Positions 25,245-34,377 of a stretch of DNA of 64,000 bases are shown piece by piece. Source of the DNA: Acidocella facilis ATCC 35904 (GTDB taxonomy: Bacteria; Pseudomonadota; Alphaproteobacteria; Acetobacterales; Acetobacteraceae). The first letter of the stretch is position 1. Each line of letters starts with the position of its first letter. The stretch covers positions 124,001 through 188,000 of the forward strand of contig NZ_JHYG01000001.1 of the NCBI RefSeq assembly GCF_000687875.1, written 5' to 3'. The notes beneath the pieces are model-generated. The model was not told the DNA's origin, did not search any database, and saw only the letters and a program-made list of their open reading frames with translations. The translations under genes and the position numbers were made by a program.

Positions 25245-26050
25245 TGTTGCGCGTGCTCGCCCTGCTCACCGAAACCGCGACGGCGGATCAAATCCTCTCC
25301 GCCAGCGCCTGCCTGCTCGCCCAGGCTGGCCCCACCGCGATCACGCTGCTGCACCCGCTGGCGCAGAGCGACCCTGATTTCATGCCCACCGAAGAGGTGC
25401 ACACCGCCCGCACCGATGCCCGCTTCGCCGCCGCCCAGCAGGCGCTGGCGGTGGAGCTGGCGCAGCGCGCCGAGGCCTGGCGCCAGACCGGCCTGCCCAG
25501 CCTGGAAATCCGCGCCGGCGCGCCCGAGCAGATCGTCACCGCGGCGGCGCGGGAGGCGGATCTGATCCTGCTCGCCGCCCCGCAGGGCGATGCCGATGCC
25601 CGCGCGCTGCTGGACCTGCTCTTGCTGCGGCTGGCCAAGCCGGTGCTGTTGCTGCCCCGGCAGATGCCGCACAGCTTCGCCCAGAGCATCGCCATCGCCT
25701 GGTCGGATGCCGACAATGCCGCCGCACGGGCCATCGGCGCGGTGCAGGCGCTGCTGCGCGCCTGCCAGCGCGCCACCATCCTGCTCGGCACCGACAGCCC
25801 CCATGCCGCGCCGCCGCCGCAAGCTTTGCTGGACAGCCTGGAAGCCGCCGGCCGCCCGGCGCGGCTGCATGAATTCGCCCTTGCCGGGCGCCATGTCGGC
25901 ACCGCCTTGCTGGCGGAGGCACATGCGGTCGGCGCGGATTTCCTGGTCATGGGGGCGTTTACCCATGGCAGGCTGCGCGAAATCCTGTTTGGCGGCGCCA
26001 CCGCCGAGGTGCTGCGGCAGCTCGATCTGCCGGTATTGATGCAGCATTGA
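25244..26050 (+). CDS. Tandem universal stress protein
   Basis: A 268-residue protein with two degenerate UspA-type halves. The first covers about residues 1-135 and includes ADLILLAAPQGD. The second, about residues 140-268, ends in DFLVMGAFTHGRLREILFGG followed by TAEVLRQLDLPVLMQH, the characteristic Usp C-terminal helix and strand. The ATP-binding glycine pattern Gx2Gx9G is only partly kept. Overlap with crcB by one base places it in the fluoride-controlled operon. Usp genes are known companions of fluoride riboswitches. Its precise role is not known. Confidence 0.85.
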   Translation: MLRVLALLTETATADQILSASACLLAQAGPTAITLLHPLAQSDPDFMPTEEVHTARTDARFAAAQQALAVELAQRAEAWRQTGLPSLEIRAGAPEQIVTAAAREADLILLAAPQGDADARALLDLLLLRLAKPVLLLPRQMPHSFAQSIAIAWSDADNAAARAIGAVQALLRACQRATILLGTDSPHAAPPPQALLDSLEAAGRPARLHEFALAGRHVGTALLAEAHAVGADFLVMGAFTHGRLREILFGGATAEVLRQLDLPVLMQH

Positions 26051-26119
26051 CCAGGCTGGGGCGATTTTGCCCCGAAATCTCGCGACTCTCTTCCAAAGCA
26101 CCCTATATCCCCTAGCGAT

Positions 26120-27340
26120 ATGAATGATTTCCTGACCTCGATGCTGAGCCTGCTGGTGGTGGCGACCCTGGTGGCGCTGATCGCCCATCGTTTGAAACTG
26201 CCCTACACGGTCGGGCTGGTGCTGGCCGGCATCGCCCTGGCGGTGAGCCCGTTCCAGGCCGGGCTGACCCTGACCCAGAGCATCATCTATGAAATCATCC
26301 TGCCGCCTCTGCTGTTCGAGGCCGCGATCAATATCCAATGGAAGGATCTGCGTCAGGATGCGCTGCCGATCCTCACCCTGGCGCTGCCCGGCACGCTGAT
26401 CTCGGCCGCCTTCGTCACCGCCGCTTTGCATTTCGGCCTGGGCTGGCCGTTGCCCCCGGCCTTGATGTTCGGCGTGCTGATCGCCGCAACCGACCCTGTC
26501 GCGGTCATCGCCATGTTCAAGGATAATGGCGTGCGCGGCCGGCTGCGGCTGCTGGTGGAGAGCGAGAGCCTGTTGAATGACGGCGTTGCCGCCGTGCTGT
26601 TCGCGCTGGCGTTGGTCTGGGTGCAGGCGGCGGGGCAGGCGCATGTCGGTGTCGGGCAGATTGGCGGGCTGCTGCTGGTCACGGTCGGCGGGGGCATCCT
26701 GGCCGGGGCGCTCTGCGCCGGGGTGGCGATTCTGCTGGTGCGCGGCACCGAGGATCATCTGGTGGAGAGTACTGTCACCGCCGTGCTGGCCTATAGCGCC
26801 TTCCTGCTGGCTGAGCATTTCCACGGCTCGGGCGTGCTGGCCACGGTCACCGCCGGGCTGCTGCTGGGCAATCTCGGGCTGGCCGAGACCAAGACCCGCT
26901 TCACCGGCATGGTCAGCGTGAAGGGCAAGGAGTTCGCGCTGGAGATGTGGGATTTCGTCGCCTTCATCGCCAACTCCATGGTGTTTCTGCTCATCGGCAT
27001 CACCGTGGCGGGGATTCCGTTCCATAGACTGGGGATGTGGGCGCTGGTCTTCATCATTCTGGCGGTGCTGGCCGGGCGGGCGCTGACGGTCTATCCGCTT
27101 TGCGCTTTGTTCGCGGGCTCACGCTGGCGCATCGAGCCGCCTTGCCAGCACGTGCTCTGGTGGGGAGGCTTGCGCGGGGCGCTGGGGCTGGCGCTGGCGC
27201 TGTCACTGCCGCTGGACATGCCGATGCATGACGAGGTGCTGGTGGCGACGTTCGGTGTGGTCGTGGTCTCGGTGGTGGGGCAGGGGCTGACGATGCCGTG
27301 GCTGCTGCGGCACTTCAAGATTGGTGGCGTGCGGGAATAG
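26120..27340 (+). CDS. CPA1-type cation:proton antiporter
   Basis: A 406-residue inner-membrane antiporter of the NhaP/CPA1 branch with about 12 helices. Family motifs are ATDPVAVIAMFK with the functional Asp, ESESLLNDGVAAVLF with the second conserved acidic site, and ILPPLLFEAAI near helix 2-3. It follows the universal stress protein by 69 bases, so it is probably the third gene of the fluoride-responsive transcript, although a separate promoter cannot be excluded. Na+/H+ antiporters recur in fluoride regulons, presumably for pH or ion balance. Ion specificity is unknown. Confidence 0.87.
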   Translation: MNDFLTSMLSLLVVATLVALIAHRLKLPYTVGLVLAGIALAVSPFQAGLTLTQSIIYEIILPPLLFEAAINIQWKDLRQDALPILTLALPGTLISAAFVTAALHFGLGWPLPPALMFGVLIAATDPVAVIAMFKDNGVRGRLRLLVESESLLNDGVAAVLFALALVWVQAAGQAHVGVGQIGGLLLVTVGGGILAGALCAGVAILLVRGTEDHLVESTVTAVLAYSAFLLAEHFHGSGVLATVTAGLLLGNLGLAETKTRFTGMVSVKGKEFALEMWDFVAFIANSMVFLLIGITVAGIPFHRLGMWALVFIILAVLAGRALTVYPLCALFAGSRWRIEPPCQHVLWWGGLRGALGLALALSLPLDMPMHDEVLVATFGVVVVSVVGQGLTMPWLLRHFKIGGVRE

Positions 27341-27348
27341 AAAACCAA

Positions 27349-27405
27349 GAGCGCAATCGGCGTTGAGGTTGACGCGCCAGCCTCAACCTCAACACAGATT
27401 GCTCT
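27349..27405. terminator. Long hairpin between convergent antiporter and glycosyltransferase genes
   Basis: GTTGAGGTTG (27362-27371) and CAACCTCAAC (27384-27393) are perfect 10-base arms. They are enclosed by an outer interrupted stem AGAGC/GCTCT (27349-27353, 27401-27405). Seven A residues follow, which on the minus strand are a T-run preceding rather than following the stem. It is probably a shared transcription end. Confidence 0.6.
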
Positions 27406-27417
27406 AAAAAAATCGAC

Positions 27418-28770
27418 TCACTTAGCCTTGGATTTCGGCTTGGCCTTTGCCGCCGGCTTCGCGGCTGGCGCCTTGGCGGCCGGCTTCGCCGCCGGGGCCT
27501 TCACAGGCTTCGCCGGCGCATCCGGCAGCAGCTTCGCCCCCACGATCTCCTCGATATAAGCCCGGTAACGCGCGATATACGCATCCATGCCCAGATGCGC
27601 CTCGGCATAATCGCGCGCGCCCTTGCGCAGCTTCGCGGTCAGCTTGGCATCACCCAGCAGCCGCAGCACGTTCTCGGCCAGCTTGTCATGGTCCAGTGTC
27701 GGTGTGGAGATCCCGTTCACCCCATCCTTGATGAACTCCGCCACCGTCACGCTGTCCGCCCCGATGATGGCGCAGCCGCAGCCCAGAGCCTCGCGCAGCG
27801 ACCAGGAGGCGACGAACGGGTAGCTGAGATAAACATGCGCGTCCGAGCGCTTCAGCAGGGTCAGATGGTCGCCATACGGTACCTTGCCCATGAAATGCAC
27901 GCGCGAGATGTCGATCTGGCCTTCCAGCTCCTTCATCATCTTTTGCCGCCAATTGCCGCCCTCGGCGGGCATGGCGCCATAGCTGATATCGTCGCCCCCG
28001 ACGAGCGAGACCACCACATCCGGCCGCGCCTTCAGGATCGCCGGCAAGGCGCGCATCATGGTGTGGAAGCCGCGATAGGGCTCCAGATTGCGCGAGACGA
28101 AGGTGATCAGCTTCTGCTTGGGCGTGACGGTAAGCGGGCCGACCTTCACGGTTTTCTTGAACAGGCTGGGGTCCGGCGCGCAGAGTGACAGATCCACCCC
28201 TTCCTCGATGATCCGCATCTTGCCGCGGGCCCATGCGGGGTAGGTGTCGTACTGCCAGCGCGTTGGGGTTTGGCCCCATTGCTCTAGCGCCAGCGCCAGC
28301 AGATTGATCGTGTTCTTGCCGCGCACCGCGCCGTAATTGGTCACATGCATCGGGAATTCCGGGTCGAAATTCACGTCTGAATCATGGATGCGGTAATAGA
28401 ACTCGAAATAGCCGAGGATCGGCACGCCGGGGAAGACATCGCACAGATTGAGCATCTCACCCCAGCCATGATGGCCGATGATGATATCCGGCTTGAAGCC
28501 GAGCGCCTTGATCTGGGCGAGGCCCTGATAGCCGGCCTGGGCGCGGATCGCCGCCTGCTCGAATTCCCGCGCCGCCGGAGTGAGGGATTTGGGCGGCGGC
28601 GGCGGCCTTGAGTAGGTGACCTTGCGGACCCCTTCCATGTAATTCTGGTTCGGCTCGGACATGAACACGATCTCGTGCGTGCCCGGCTCCGCCTGGTTAT
28701 CGGCCAGCAGGCTGCGCAGAATATGCAGATACTGGCCGGGAAAGTTCTGATGGACGAAGAGGAAATTCAC
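27418..28770 (-). CDS. GT4-like glycosyltransferase with Lys/Ala/Pro tail
   Basis: A 450-residue GT-B fold glycosyltransferase. The N-domain begins MNFLFVHQNFPGQYLH, an opening seen in GT4 enzymes of this type. The C-domain has LITFVSRNLEPYRGFHTMMRALP, typical of GT4 nucleotide-sugar binding, and the acidic segment SYPFVASWSLREALGCGCAIIGAD with the final Glu of the EX7E region. The last 32 residues are a Lys/Ala/Pro-repeat tail (about 419-450). No membrane segment or signal peptide is seen, so it is cytoplasmic. It is the last gene of the export/glycosylation cluster. The acceptor and sugar are unknown. Confidence 0.85.
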   Translation of the reverse strand: MNFLFVHQNFPGQYLHILRSLLADNQAEPGTHEIVFMSEPNQNYMEGVRKVTYSRPPPPPKSLTPAAREFEQAAIRAQAGYQGLAQIKALGFKPDIIIGHHGWGEMLNLCDVFPGVPILGYFEFYYRIHDSDVNFDPEFPMHVTNYGAVRGKNTINLLALALEQWGQTPTRWQYDTYPAWARGKMRIIEEGVDLSLCAPDPSLFKKTVKVGPLTVTPKQKLITFVSRNLEPYRGFHTMMRALPAILKARPDVVVSLVGGDDISYGAMPAEGGNWRQKMMKELEGQIDISRVHFMGKVPYGDHLTLLKRSDAHVYLSYPFVASWSLREALGCGCAIIGADSVTVAEFIKDGVNGISTPTLDHDKLAENVLRLLGDAKLTAKLRKGARDYAEAHLGMDAYIARYRAYIEEIVGAKLLPDAPAKPVKAPAAKPAAKAPAAKPAAKAKPKSKAK

Positions 28771-28788
28771 GCCAGGCCTCGCCGGGTT

Positions 28789-29703
28789 TTACTTGCGGGC
28801 CTTGGCCGGCTTTTTGCCGCGCGGAGTCAGGGTGATCTGGAACGCCTCCAGCGGCGCCAGCCGCTCGGCCTCGCAGGTCTCGTCATTGCCGACCGGCCCG
28901 GCCGAGGCGCCGCCGATGAACTTGGCGGAATAGGAAATATCGTACTGCTCCGCCGCTTCGCCGGAGAGACGCACACGCAGCCCCAAGAGCGGCAGCGCCA
29001 TCCCGCGCGAGCCGCAATATTGCCCGGCTTCCACCCAAGGCGAGAGCCAGCCGCGGCCCAGCACCGCCTGATAGGTGAAGTCCGCCGGGGCAACGCCCGC
29101 CGGCGCCTTGATCGAGAAGCCCTCGACCCAGTTCTTGCTGCCAGCCTCGCCCAGCCAGTCCCCGAAGCCAGCGCCGACATCGCCACGGCTCTGGATATGC
29201 GCCATGAAATCCATCTCCTCGGCCGGGTTCATCGCGGTGCTGGCCGGGGCAGGGGCGGCTTCAGCGGCCGGAGCGGGCTGGTTGGCGGCGATCTGCGCCT
29301 CGCCCAGCAGCTGGCGCACCTGCAGCTTCGGCGCCGCATCCGGCAGGTTGGCGTATTGATAGATGGTCACCAGCACCTGGCCGGGCTGGTTCTTCACCCG
29401 CACCAGCGCGGCATCGCCCTCGGCATTCAGCCAGCCATCGCCACGGAAGCTGGAAATCTCGACATTCTGCGCGCCCGAGGGCGGCGGGGAGACGCGCACA
29501 CCCGGCATGCCGTTATGAATCGCGGCCCCAGGGTTCAGCTCGTTAACGAAACAGAACAGGCCCGGCGGCAGTTGCATCAGATGCCCCGTCACCTTCAGCT
29601 CCTGCAGCTTGGCGCCGCCCTGGTTGGCGGCCTCCGGCTGGGGGGCGGGAGCGGGCGCTGCCGGCTTCTTGGGCGTGGCGGTGGCGGATTTGGCAGCGGC
29701 CAT
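28789..29703 (-). CDS. Unknown protein with hydrophobic-W-like repeat region
   Basis: I do not recognise a named family. The 304-residue protein has an Ala/Pro/Lys-rich start (residues 1-30), an N-terminal domain to about residue 135, an Ala/Pro linker (about 143-160) and a C-terminal domain. That C-domain contains GRGWLSPWVEAGQYCGSRG, then PLLGLRVRLSGEAAEQYDIS, GPVGNDETCEAE and PLEAFQITL, a spacing reminiscent of ChW (hydrophobic W) repeats of surface proteins. No signal peptide is visible. It is encoded between two glycosyltransferases, 18 bases upstream of the GT4 gene, so it may be a glycosylation acceptor, scaffold or exported cargo. That role is inference. Confidence 0.6.
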   Translation of the reverse strand: MAAAKSATATPKKPAAPAPAPQPEAANQGGAKLQELKVTGHLMQLPPGLFCFVNELNPGAAIHNGMPGVRVSPPPSGAQNVEISSFRGDGWLNAEGDAALVRVKNQPGQVLVTIYQYANLPDAAPKLQVRQLLGEAQIAANQPAPAAEAAPAPASTAMNPAEEMDFMAHIQSRGDVGAGFGDWLGEAGSKNWVEGFSIKAPAGVAPADFTYQAVLGRGWLSPWVEAGQYCGSRGMALPLLGLRVRLSGEAAEQYDISYSAKFIGGASAGPVGNDETCEAERLAPLEAFQITLTPRGKKPAKARK

Positions 29704-29843
29704 GGGGTGTCCTCGAAGTTAGAAATTCAAAAAGCAAGACAGCGTGGTTGCCCATATTGTTGCAGAACTTTCCACACACGCAAGGCATGACACAGCTAAC
29801 TTAACGAAGCCCGACTGGCCAGCCTGAGGGCGGCGCTGCGGGG
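29704..29843. promoter_or_regulatory. Gap with possible promoter for the two distal cluster genes
   Basis: This 140-base gap contains no gene. On the minus strand TTGCGT and CAATAT are separated by 18 bases about 55-85 bases before the ATG at 29703. This is a weak promoter candidate that would allow separate expression of the last two cluster genes. Confidence 0.3.
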
Positions 29844-32579
29844 TCAAAAATTGATCCCGAGCAGGGCGTTGTTGATCCGTTCCGCGGGCAGACCGAGCGG
29901 CAGCACGGCGCCGCGTTGGGTGGCCCGCACCCGCTCCGCCTGCGCGCCGAGATCGAACACCAGCGCATACAGCCCCGCCGCCCAGGCCTCGGTGAGGGTG
30001 AAGCACCAGGTTTCCGGGCAGATCGAGGGAATGAAGGCGAGGTCGGGCTGGATCTCCGCGATCAGGCTGTCCAGCTCCTCCGGCTTGTAGCCGCCGGTGA
30101 TCTTGACCCCGGCTTCAAGCAAGGCGCCGTCCTCGGCGCTGGACCCGATGATGAAAAATTCCAAGGGCAGGGCGCGGGCTTTGGCGTCCAGCGCGCAGTC
30201 CAGCAGCACGTCATAGCCCTTGGTCGGGCCAATGCCGCCCAGCACCGCGATCCGTCGCGCCCCGGTGCGTGGCGGGCGCAAGGAGACCGGCTGGCTGTCA
30301 TCATCCCAGGCGGTGATGCGGGGCTTCAGCCCGGGGAAATGCCGCGCCAGGCGGCGGGCCATGTCGCCGGAGGGCACGCGCACCTCCCTGGCGCCAGCGA
30401 ATTCGGCGCGGGAGCGGGCGAGCAGGCGTTGCACCGGCAGCGTCTCGAACACGCCGCGCCGGTCCTGCTTCACGCAGGTTTCGCAGCCTTTCACATCCGG
30501 CTCGCCGCAATAGCGCAACGGCGCCTCCCGCGTCGGGCGGTTGAGCAGCGAGACGCGGGGGCAGAAGCTGGCATAATCATGCAGCACGATGTCCTGCCGT
30601 ACCCCCAGCGCCGCCGCCAGCCCACGCAGCGCCTCATGCTGGCCCAGCATATGGTGCATCTCCACCCGCTCGACCCGGAAGCCGCGCAGCAGCGCCAGCA
30701 AGGCCTCGAACTGGCGGGCGAGGTCGAAGGTCAGGTTGGGGCTGGTCTGGGTATGGCCATCGCAGAGCAAGGCCGGCCAGGGATAGCGCGGGGCCTTCCG
30801 GGTGGTGGGAAATTTCGTTGTCAGCACCAGGGGAAATTTCCCCTGCGCCCGCAACGCGGCGCAGACGCGCTCGATCTGCCGGGCCACCCCGCCGCCATGG
30901 CCATGGCTGATCAGCAGCACGCTGCGGCGCCCGGCGCGGGCCGCCTGCAGCCGGGCCGCATCCAAGGCGGCGCGGGCGGGGGCGAGCGCATCCGCCGCGC
31001 TGGCCGCTTCGATCAGCGCCCGGTAGCCCGGAAAGAGCTGCTCCAGCACCGCCTGATTGCGCCGCATCAACGCCTGGGTGGCGCCCCGGAAGGAGACGCC
31101 GCCGCGATGCGCGACATAGGCGCCCAGCGCGGCGACGCTGGCAAAGCCGAGATGGCGTGCCCGCAGGCAGAAATCATTCTCCTCGCCATAGCCCTGGGCG
31201 AACAGCGCGGTGCGCAAAGCCCCTGTCTGTTGCAGGCAATCATGCCGGATATAAAGGCAGAACCCGACCCCGGTGGGGATCTCCGCCCAGCCCAGCCCGT
31301 TGGTTTTATGCGCCAGCCGGTCCAGCCTGGTGGCGCCCGCCAGATCCGGCATCGCATTGCCGCCGGCGGGATTGGGATAGGAGCAGAGCGTCGCTTCGTT
31401 GGAGAGTGGGGTGACGGTGCCGATGCAGGGCGCCGCATAGGCGACCTCGCGCAGTGTCGCGAAGGCATCTTTCGGGACCAAAACGTCACTGTTGAGTAAT
31501 ATCACATCGTGATTTTTGGCCGCGTCCAGGCCGGTATTCACCGCGTCGCAGAAGCCCCGATTCGCTTCGTGCCGCAGCAGCTCGATCTGGCCGCGCTTTG
31601 CCGCCCGGTTCAACAGGGCGGCCAGGGCCGGCTCCGGGGTGGCGTCATCGACGACGATCAGCCTTGCGCCGGGCGGCAAGGCGCGGCGCGCACTGGCCAG
31701 GGCGGCCCTGGTCTCCTCCAACCCGCGATAGACCGGCATGATGATGGCAAGCCGGGCCCGGCGCGGGCCGCGTGACGGGGCCTTGCCGCGCCGGGCCGCC
31801 GGACGCGGGCGCTGCGCGAAATCTTCCGGGTTCAGCGGCGCCCCCAGCAAAGCGCACCCATCCGCGCCGCTGACCAGATAAGGCGGGGTGAGGCCGGCAA
31901 GCCGCCGGGCGGTGAGGCTGAACCGGTAGCGCGGCAGCAGCGGCGTCGCCTCATCCGCTGGCAGCGCCGCGCCGCAGGTGAGGCTGAGCCGGGTGCCATT
32001 GCCGCCGGTGACGATGAGGCGCGGCTTCTGGTCCGGTGCGGCCGGGCGCACCGCCCAGCCGCGCAGCCCGCCGCGATGCGCCTCCACCACCCCTTCGATC
32101 CGGTTCAGCACCGCCTCGTCAGGTGGCGCCCCCAGAAAGGGCGGCTGGCCGTGCTGGATGCGTGTCCCTTGCGCATCCATTCCCTGAAACCCGCCATAGC
32201 CGGCATTCAGGCTGATATGCTGCAGGAAGGCCGGCAGCTGCGGATCCTCCCCCAGACAATGGCGCGCCAGCAGCTCCTCGGCGGCGCGGGCGGCGGCGGC
32301 GGCATCGCCCTGGATCTGCGCGGCGATGGCCAGGCCAATCCAGGCGGTGGCGCTGTCATGCTTGGCCGCGATCTCGGCGAAACGCGCCGCCGCCCGCTTC
32401 GCACCGTCCAGCCCGGCCGCCAGCTCGCGCTGCGCCAGTTCGAGATCGATCCTGGGGTCTTTCGGCGCCAGCCGCTTGGCGCGCTGCAGCCAAAACAGCG
32501 CATCCTCGCCCGGACGCTGCGCCCGTAGATAGGCGGCGGTGGCGGTGCTGGGATCTGCCGTGCCGGGCGTTTTGCTCAA
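29844..32579 (-). CDS. Giant bifunctional glycosyltransferase (TPR-like + GT2 + GT4)
   Basis: About 911 residues from a TTG at 32579. The in-frame ATG at 32717 would overlap the sel1 gene by 125 bases and add only low-complexity sequence, so the start is uncertain. Order: a helical TPR-like region (LFWLQRAKRLAPKDPRIDLELAQRE-type); a central GT2 domain with ARLAIIMPVYRGLEETR, LIVVDDATPEP and LLNSDVLVP (DXD-like Asp); then a GT4 domain with a Cys cluster (YCGEPDVKGCETC), RRIAVLGGIGPTKGYDV and CPETWCFTLTEAW (EX7E). It likely transfers two sugars in sequence. It is cytoplasmic, within the secretion-linked cluster. The product is unknown. Confidence 0.82.
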   Translation of the reverse strand: MSKTPGTADPSTATAAYLRAQRPGEDALFWLQRAKRLAPKDPRIDLELAQRELAAGLDGAKRAAARFAEIAAKHDSATAWIGLAIAAQIQGDAAAAARAAEELLARHCLGEDPQLPAFLQHISLNAGYGGFQGMDAQGTRIQHGQPPFLGAPPDEAVLNRIEGVVEAHRGGLRGWAVRPAAPDQKPRLIVTGGNGTRLSLTCGAALPADEATPLLPRYRFSLTARRLAGLTPPYLVSGADGCALLGAPLNPEDFAQRPRPAARRGKAPSRGPRRARLAIIMPVYRGLEETRAALASARRALPPGARLIVVDDATPEPALAALLNRAAKRGQIELLRHEANRGFCDAVNTGLDAAKNHDVILLNSDVLVPKDAFATLREVAYAAPCIGTVTPLSNEATLCSYPNPAGGNAMPDLAGATRLDRLAHKTNGLGWAEIPTGVGFCLYIRHDCLQQTGALRTALFAQGYGEENDFCLRARHLGFASVAALGAYVAHRGGVSFRGATQALMRRNQAVLEQLFPGYRALIEAASAADALAPARAALDAARLQAARAGRRSVLLISHGHGGGVARQIERVCAALRAQGKFPLVLTTKFPTTRKAPRYPWPALLCDGHTQTSPNLTFDLARQFEALLALLRGFRVERVEMHHMLGQHEALRGLAAALGVRQDIVLHDYASFCPRVSLLNRPTREAPLRYCGEPDVKGCETCVKQDRRGVFETLPVQRLLARSRAEFAGAREVRVPSGDMARRLARHFPGLKPRITAWDDDSQPVSLRPPRTGARRIAVLGGIGPTKGYDVLLDCALDAKARALPLEFFIIGSSAEDGALLEAGVKITGGYKPEELDSLIAEIQPDLAFIPSICPETWCFTLTEAWAAGLYALVFDLGAQAERVRATQRGAVLPLGLPAERINNALLGINF

Positions 32580-32592
32580 GCGCGGATACGGC

Positions 32593-34374
32593 TCATTCCG
32601 CCGCTGCCGCCGGGGGCAGGCCAGCGAGCGCGGCCTTGGCCTCGTCCAGCCCCGCCTCGGCGGCGAAGCTGAAGCATTGCCGTGCCGCTTCGAGATCGGG
32701 CGCGGTGGCGATGCCATCGCGCAGATACAGGCCGAGCATCAAGGCCGCGCGGGGATGCTGGCGCTGCGCCGCCTGGCGGTACCAGGCGAGGGATTTGGCG
32801 CGATCGGTCTCGATCTGATGGCCGCCGCCATAGAGCGCGCCGAGCGAGAACATCGCCTCCGCGCTCTCCTGTTCGCTGGCGCGCTCAAACAGCACCCGCG
32901 CCGCCTCATCGTCACGCGGGCCGCCGAGGCCTTGCAGATGCAGCATGGCGAGATCCAGCAAGGCCGGCAGCAGATTGAAATCGGCGGCCTTCTGCAGCCA
33001 GAACCGCGCCTCCTCCAGATTCTGCTCCACCCCGCGCCCTTCGGCGAGGATGCGGCCATAGCGATACTGGGCATTGACGACATTCTCCGCCGCCTTGCGG
33101 AACCAATGCGCCGCCGCCGCGTCATCGCGCGCCACGCCGACCCCTTCGGCCAGGCAGACCGCGAAATTATAGGCGCCGATCGGATCGCCGGATTCGGCTG
33201 CCTTGGCGAACCAGTCCTGCACCGGCGGAATCTCCGCGACGCGCGGATTGACCTGACGCTTGACCACCATGCTGGCCAGATCCGTCTGGGCGCGCTGATC
33301 GCCCTGCTCGGCGGCCAGACGCAGCCATTTCGACGCCTCGTCCGGGTTGCGCGGCACGGCGCCGATGCCGGTGAGGTTGAGCAGCCCGAGCGTGCGCGCC
33401 GCCCCGCGATGCCCGCCCTCGGCGGCCACCCGGAACCAGTTGGCGGCCTCGGCATAATTCGGCGGAAACCCGTCATCGCCCTTGGCGTAGATCTCGCCGA
33501 CGCGCATCGCCGCCTCGGCATCGCCGGCCAGGGCGGCGCGGCGCAGCCAGGTTTCGCCCTCCACCTTGTTCTGCGCGATCACCTGGCCCTGATACAGCAT
33601 GATGCCATAGCGGTGCTGGGCATCGCGGATGCCCTTCTCCGCCGCCAGCTTGTAATGCCTGGCGGCCTGTTCGAGATCCGCATGCACGCCGATGGCGCGC
33701 TCATGGATCAGCCCGAGATAGAAATGCCCGGTGGCCAGATCCGCCTCGGCCGCCTTGCGGATATGCGCGACGGCGGCAAAGGTTTTCTCGTCGTCATCGG
33801 CTTCCAGCAGCAGGATGGTGCCCAGCCCGAGATGGCCGTGCGGCAGGCCAGCGGCGGCGGCGCGGCCATACCAATGCTTGGCCTGCTCGATATTCTGCAC
33901 CTCAGCCGGGCCGCGCGAATAGAGATAGCCTAGCTGGGTCTGCGCATTGGCTTCCCCGGCCTCGGCGGCCAGGGTCAGCCATTTCAGAGCCGCCTGAAGG
34001 TCCGGCGCGGTCTGCTCGGGCGTATCGGTGCCTTGGTCCTGGGGGGCGAACAGGGCCTGGCTGTCATCATCGCGGTAGAGCCCATGGGCGTAGAGATTGC
34101 CCAGCTCCGCCTGCGCCTTGGCATCCCCCGCCTGGGCGGCCAGCAGCAGCCAGCGCGCCGCCTCCTTGGCGCTGCGAAAGCCGGTGGCGGCACCATTCAG
34201 GTAATAAAAGCCAAGCTCCCGTGCCGCGTCCGCCAGCCCGGCCTCGGCGGCGGTGGCGAAGAGCGGGAAGGCCCGCTCATGCGCGCCCTGGGCCGCCAGC
34301 TCGCGGGCGCGGGCCAGGGCCTTTTGCGGATTGCGCGCCGCCAGCTTGTCGGCAAGGGAGAATTTCACCGCCAT
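32593..34374 (-). CDS. Sel1-like repeat protein
   Basis: A 593-residue protein made almost wholly of about 14 Sel1-like repeats of roughly 36 residues, for example AQYRYGRILAEGRGVEQNLE and AMFSLGALYGGGHQIETDRA. Such superhelices mediate protein-protein contacts. There is no signal peptide or catalytic motif, so it is probably cytoplasmic. It follows the HlyD gene by 3 bases and precedes the large glycosyltransferase, suggesting an adaptor that links the glycosyltransferases to the transporter. That link is inference. Confidence 0.85.
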   Translation of the reverse strand: MAVKFSLADKLAARNPQKALARARELAAQGAHERAFPLFATAAEAGLADAARELGFYYLNGAATGFRSAKEAARWLLLAAQAGDAKAQAELGNLYAHGLYRDDDSQALFAPQDQGTDTPEQTAPDLQAALKWLTLAAEAGEANAQTQLGYLYSRGPAEVQNIEQAKHWYGRAAAAGLPHGHLGLGTILLLEADDDEKTFAAVAHIRKAAEADLATGHFYLGLIHERAIGVHADLEQAARHYKLAAEKGIRDAQHRYGIMLYQGQVIAQNKVEGETWLRRAALAGDAEAAMRVGEIYAKGDDGFPPNYAEAANWFRVAAEGGHRGAARTLGLLNLTGIGAVPRNPDEASKWLRLAAEQGDQRAQTDLASMVVKRQVNPRVAEIPPVQDWFAKAAESGDPIGAYNFAVCLAEGVGVARDDAAAAHWFRKAAENVVNAQYRYGRILAEGRGVEQNLEEARFWLQKAADFNLLPALLDLAMLHLQGLGGPRDDEAARVLFERASEQESAEAMFSLGALYGGGHQIETDRAKSLAWYRQAAQRQHPRAALMLGLYLRDGIATAPDLEAARQCFSFAAEAGLDEAKAALAGLPPAAAAE

Positions 34375-34377
34375 GGC

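Noticed and set aside
24860-27025. Long minus-strand frame across crcB, Usp and antiporter
   Set aside because: Its composition is shadow-like, and the opposite strand holds three recognisable genes behind a fluoride riboswitch.
27362-27393. Hairpin after the antiporter as a tenth copy of the dispersed repeat
   Set aside because: It lacks the AAAAGTTTTTGG ends and the T5/A6-tipped hairpins; it is an ordinary long dyad.
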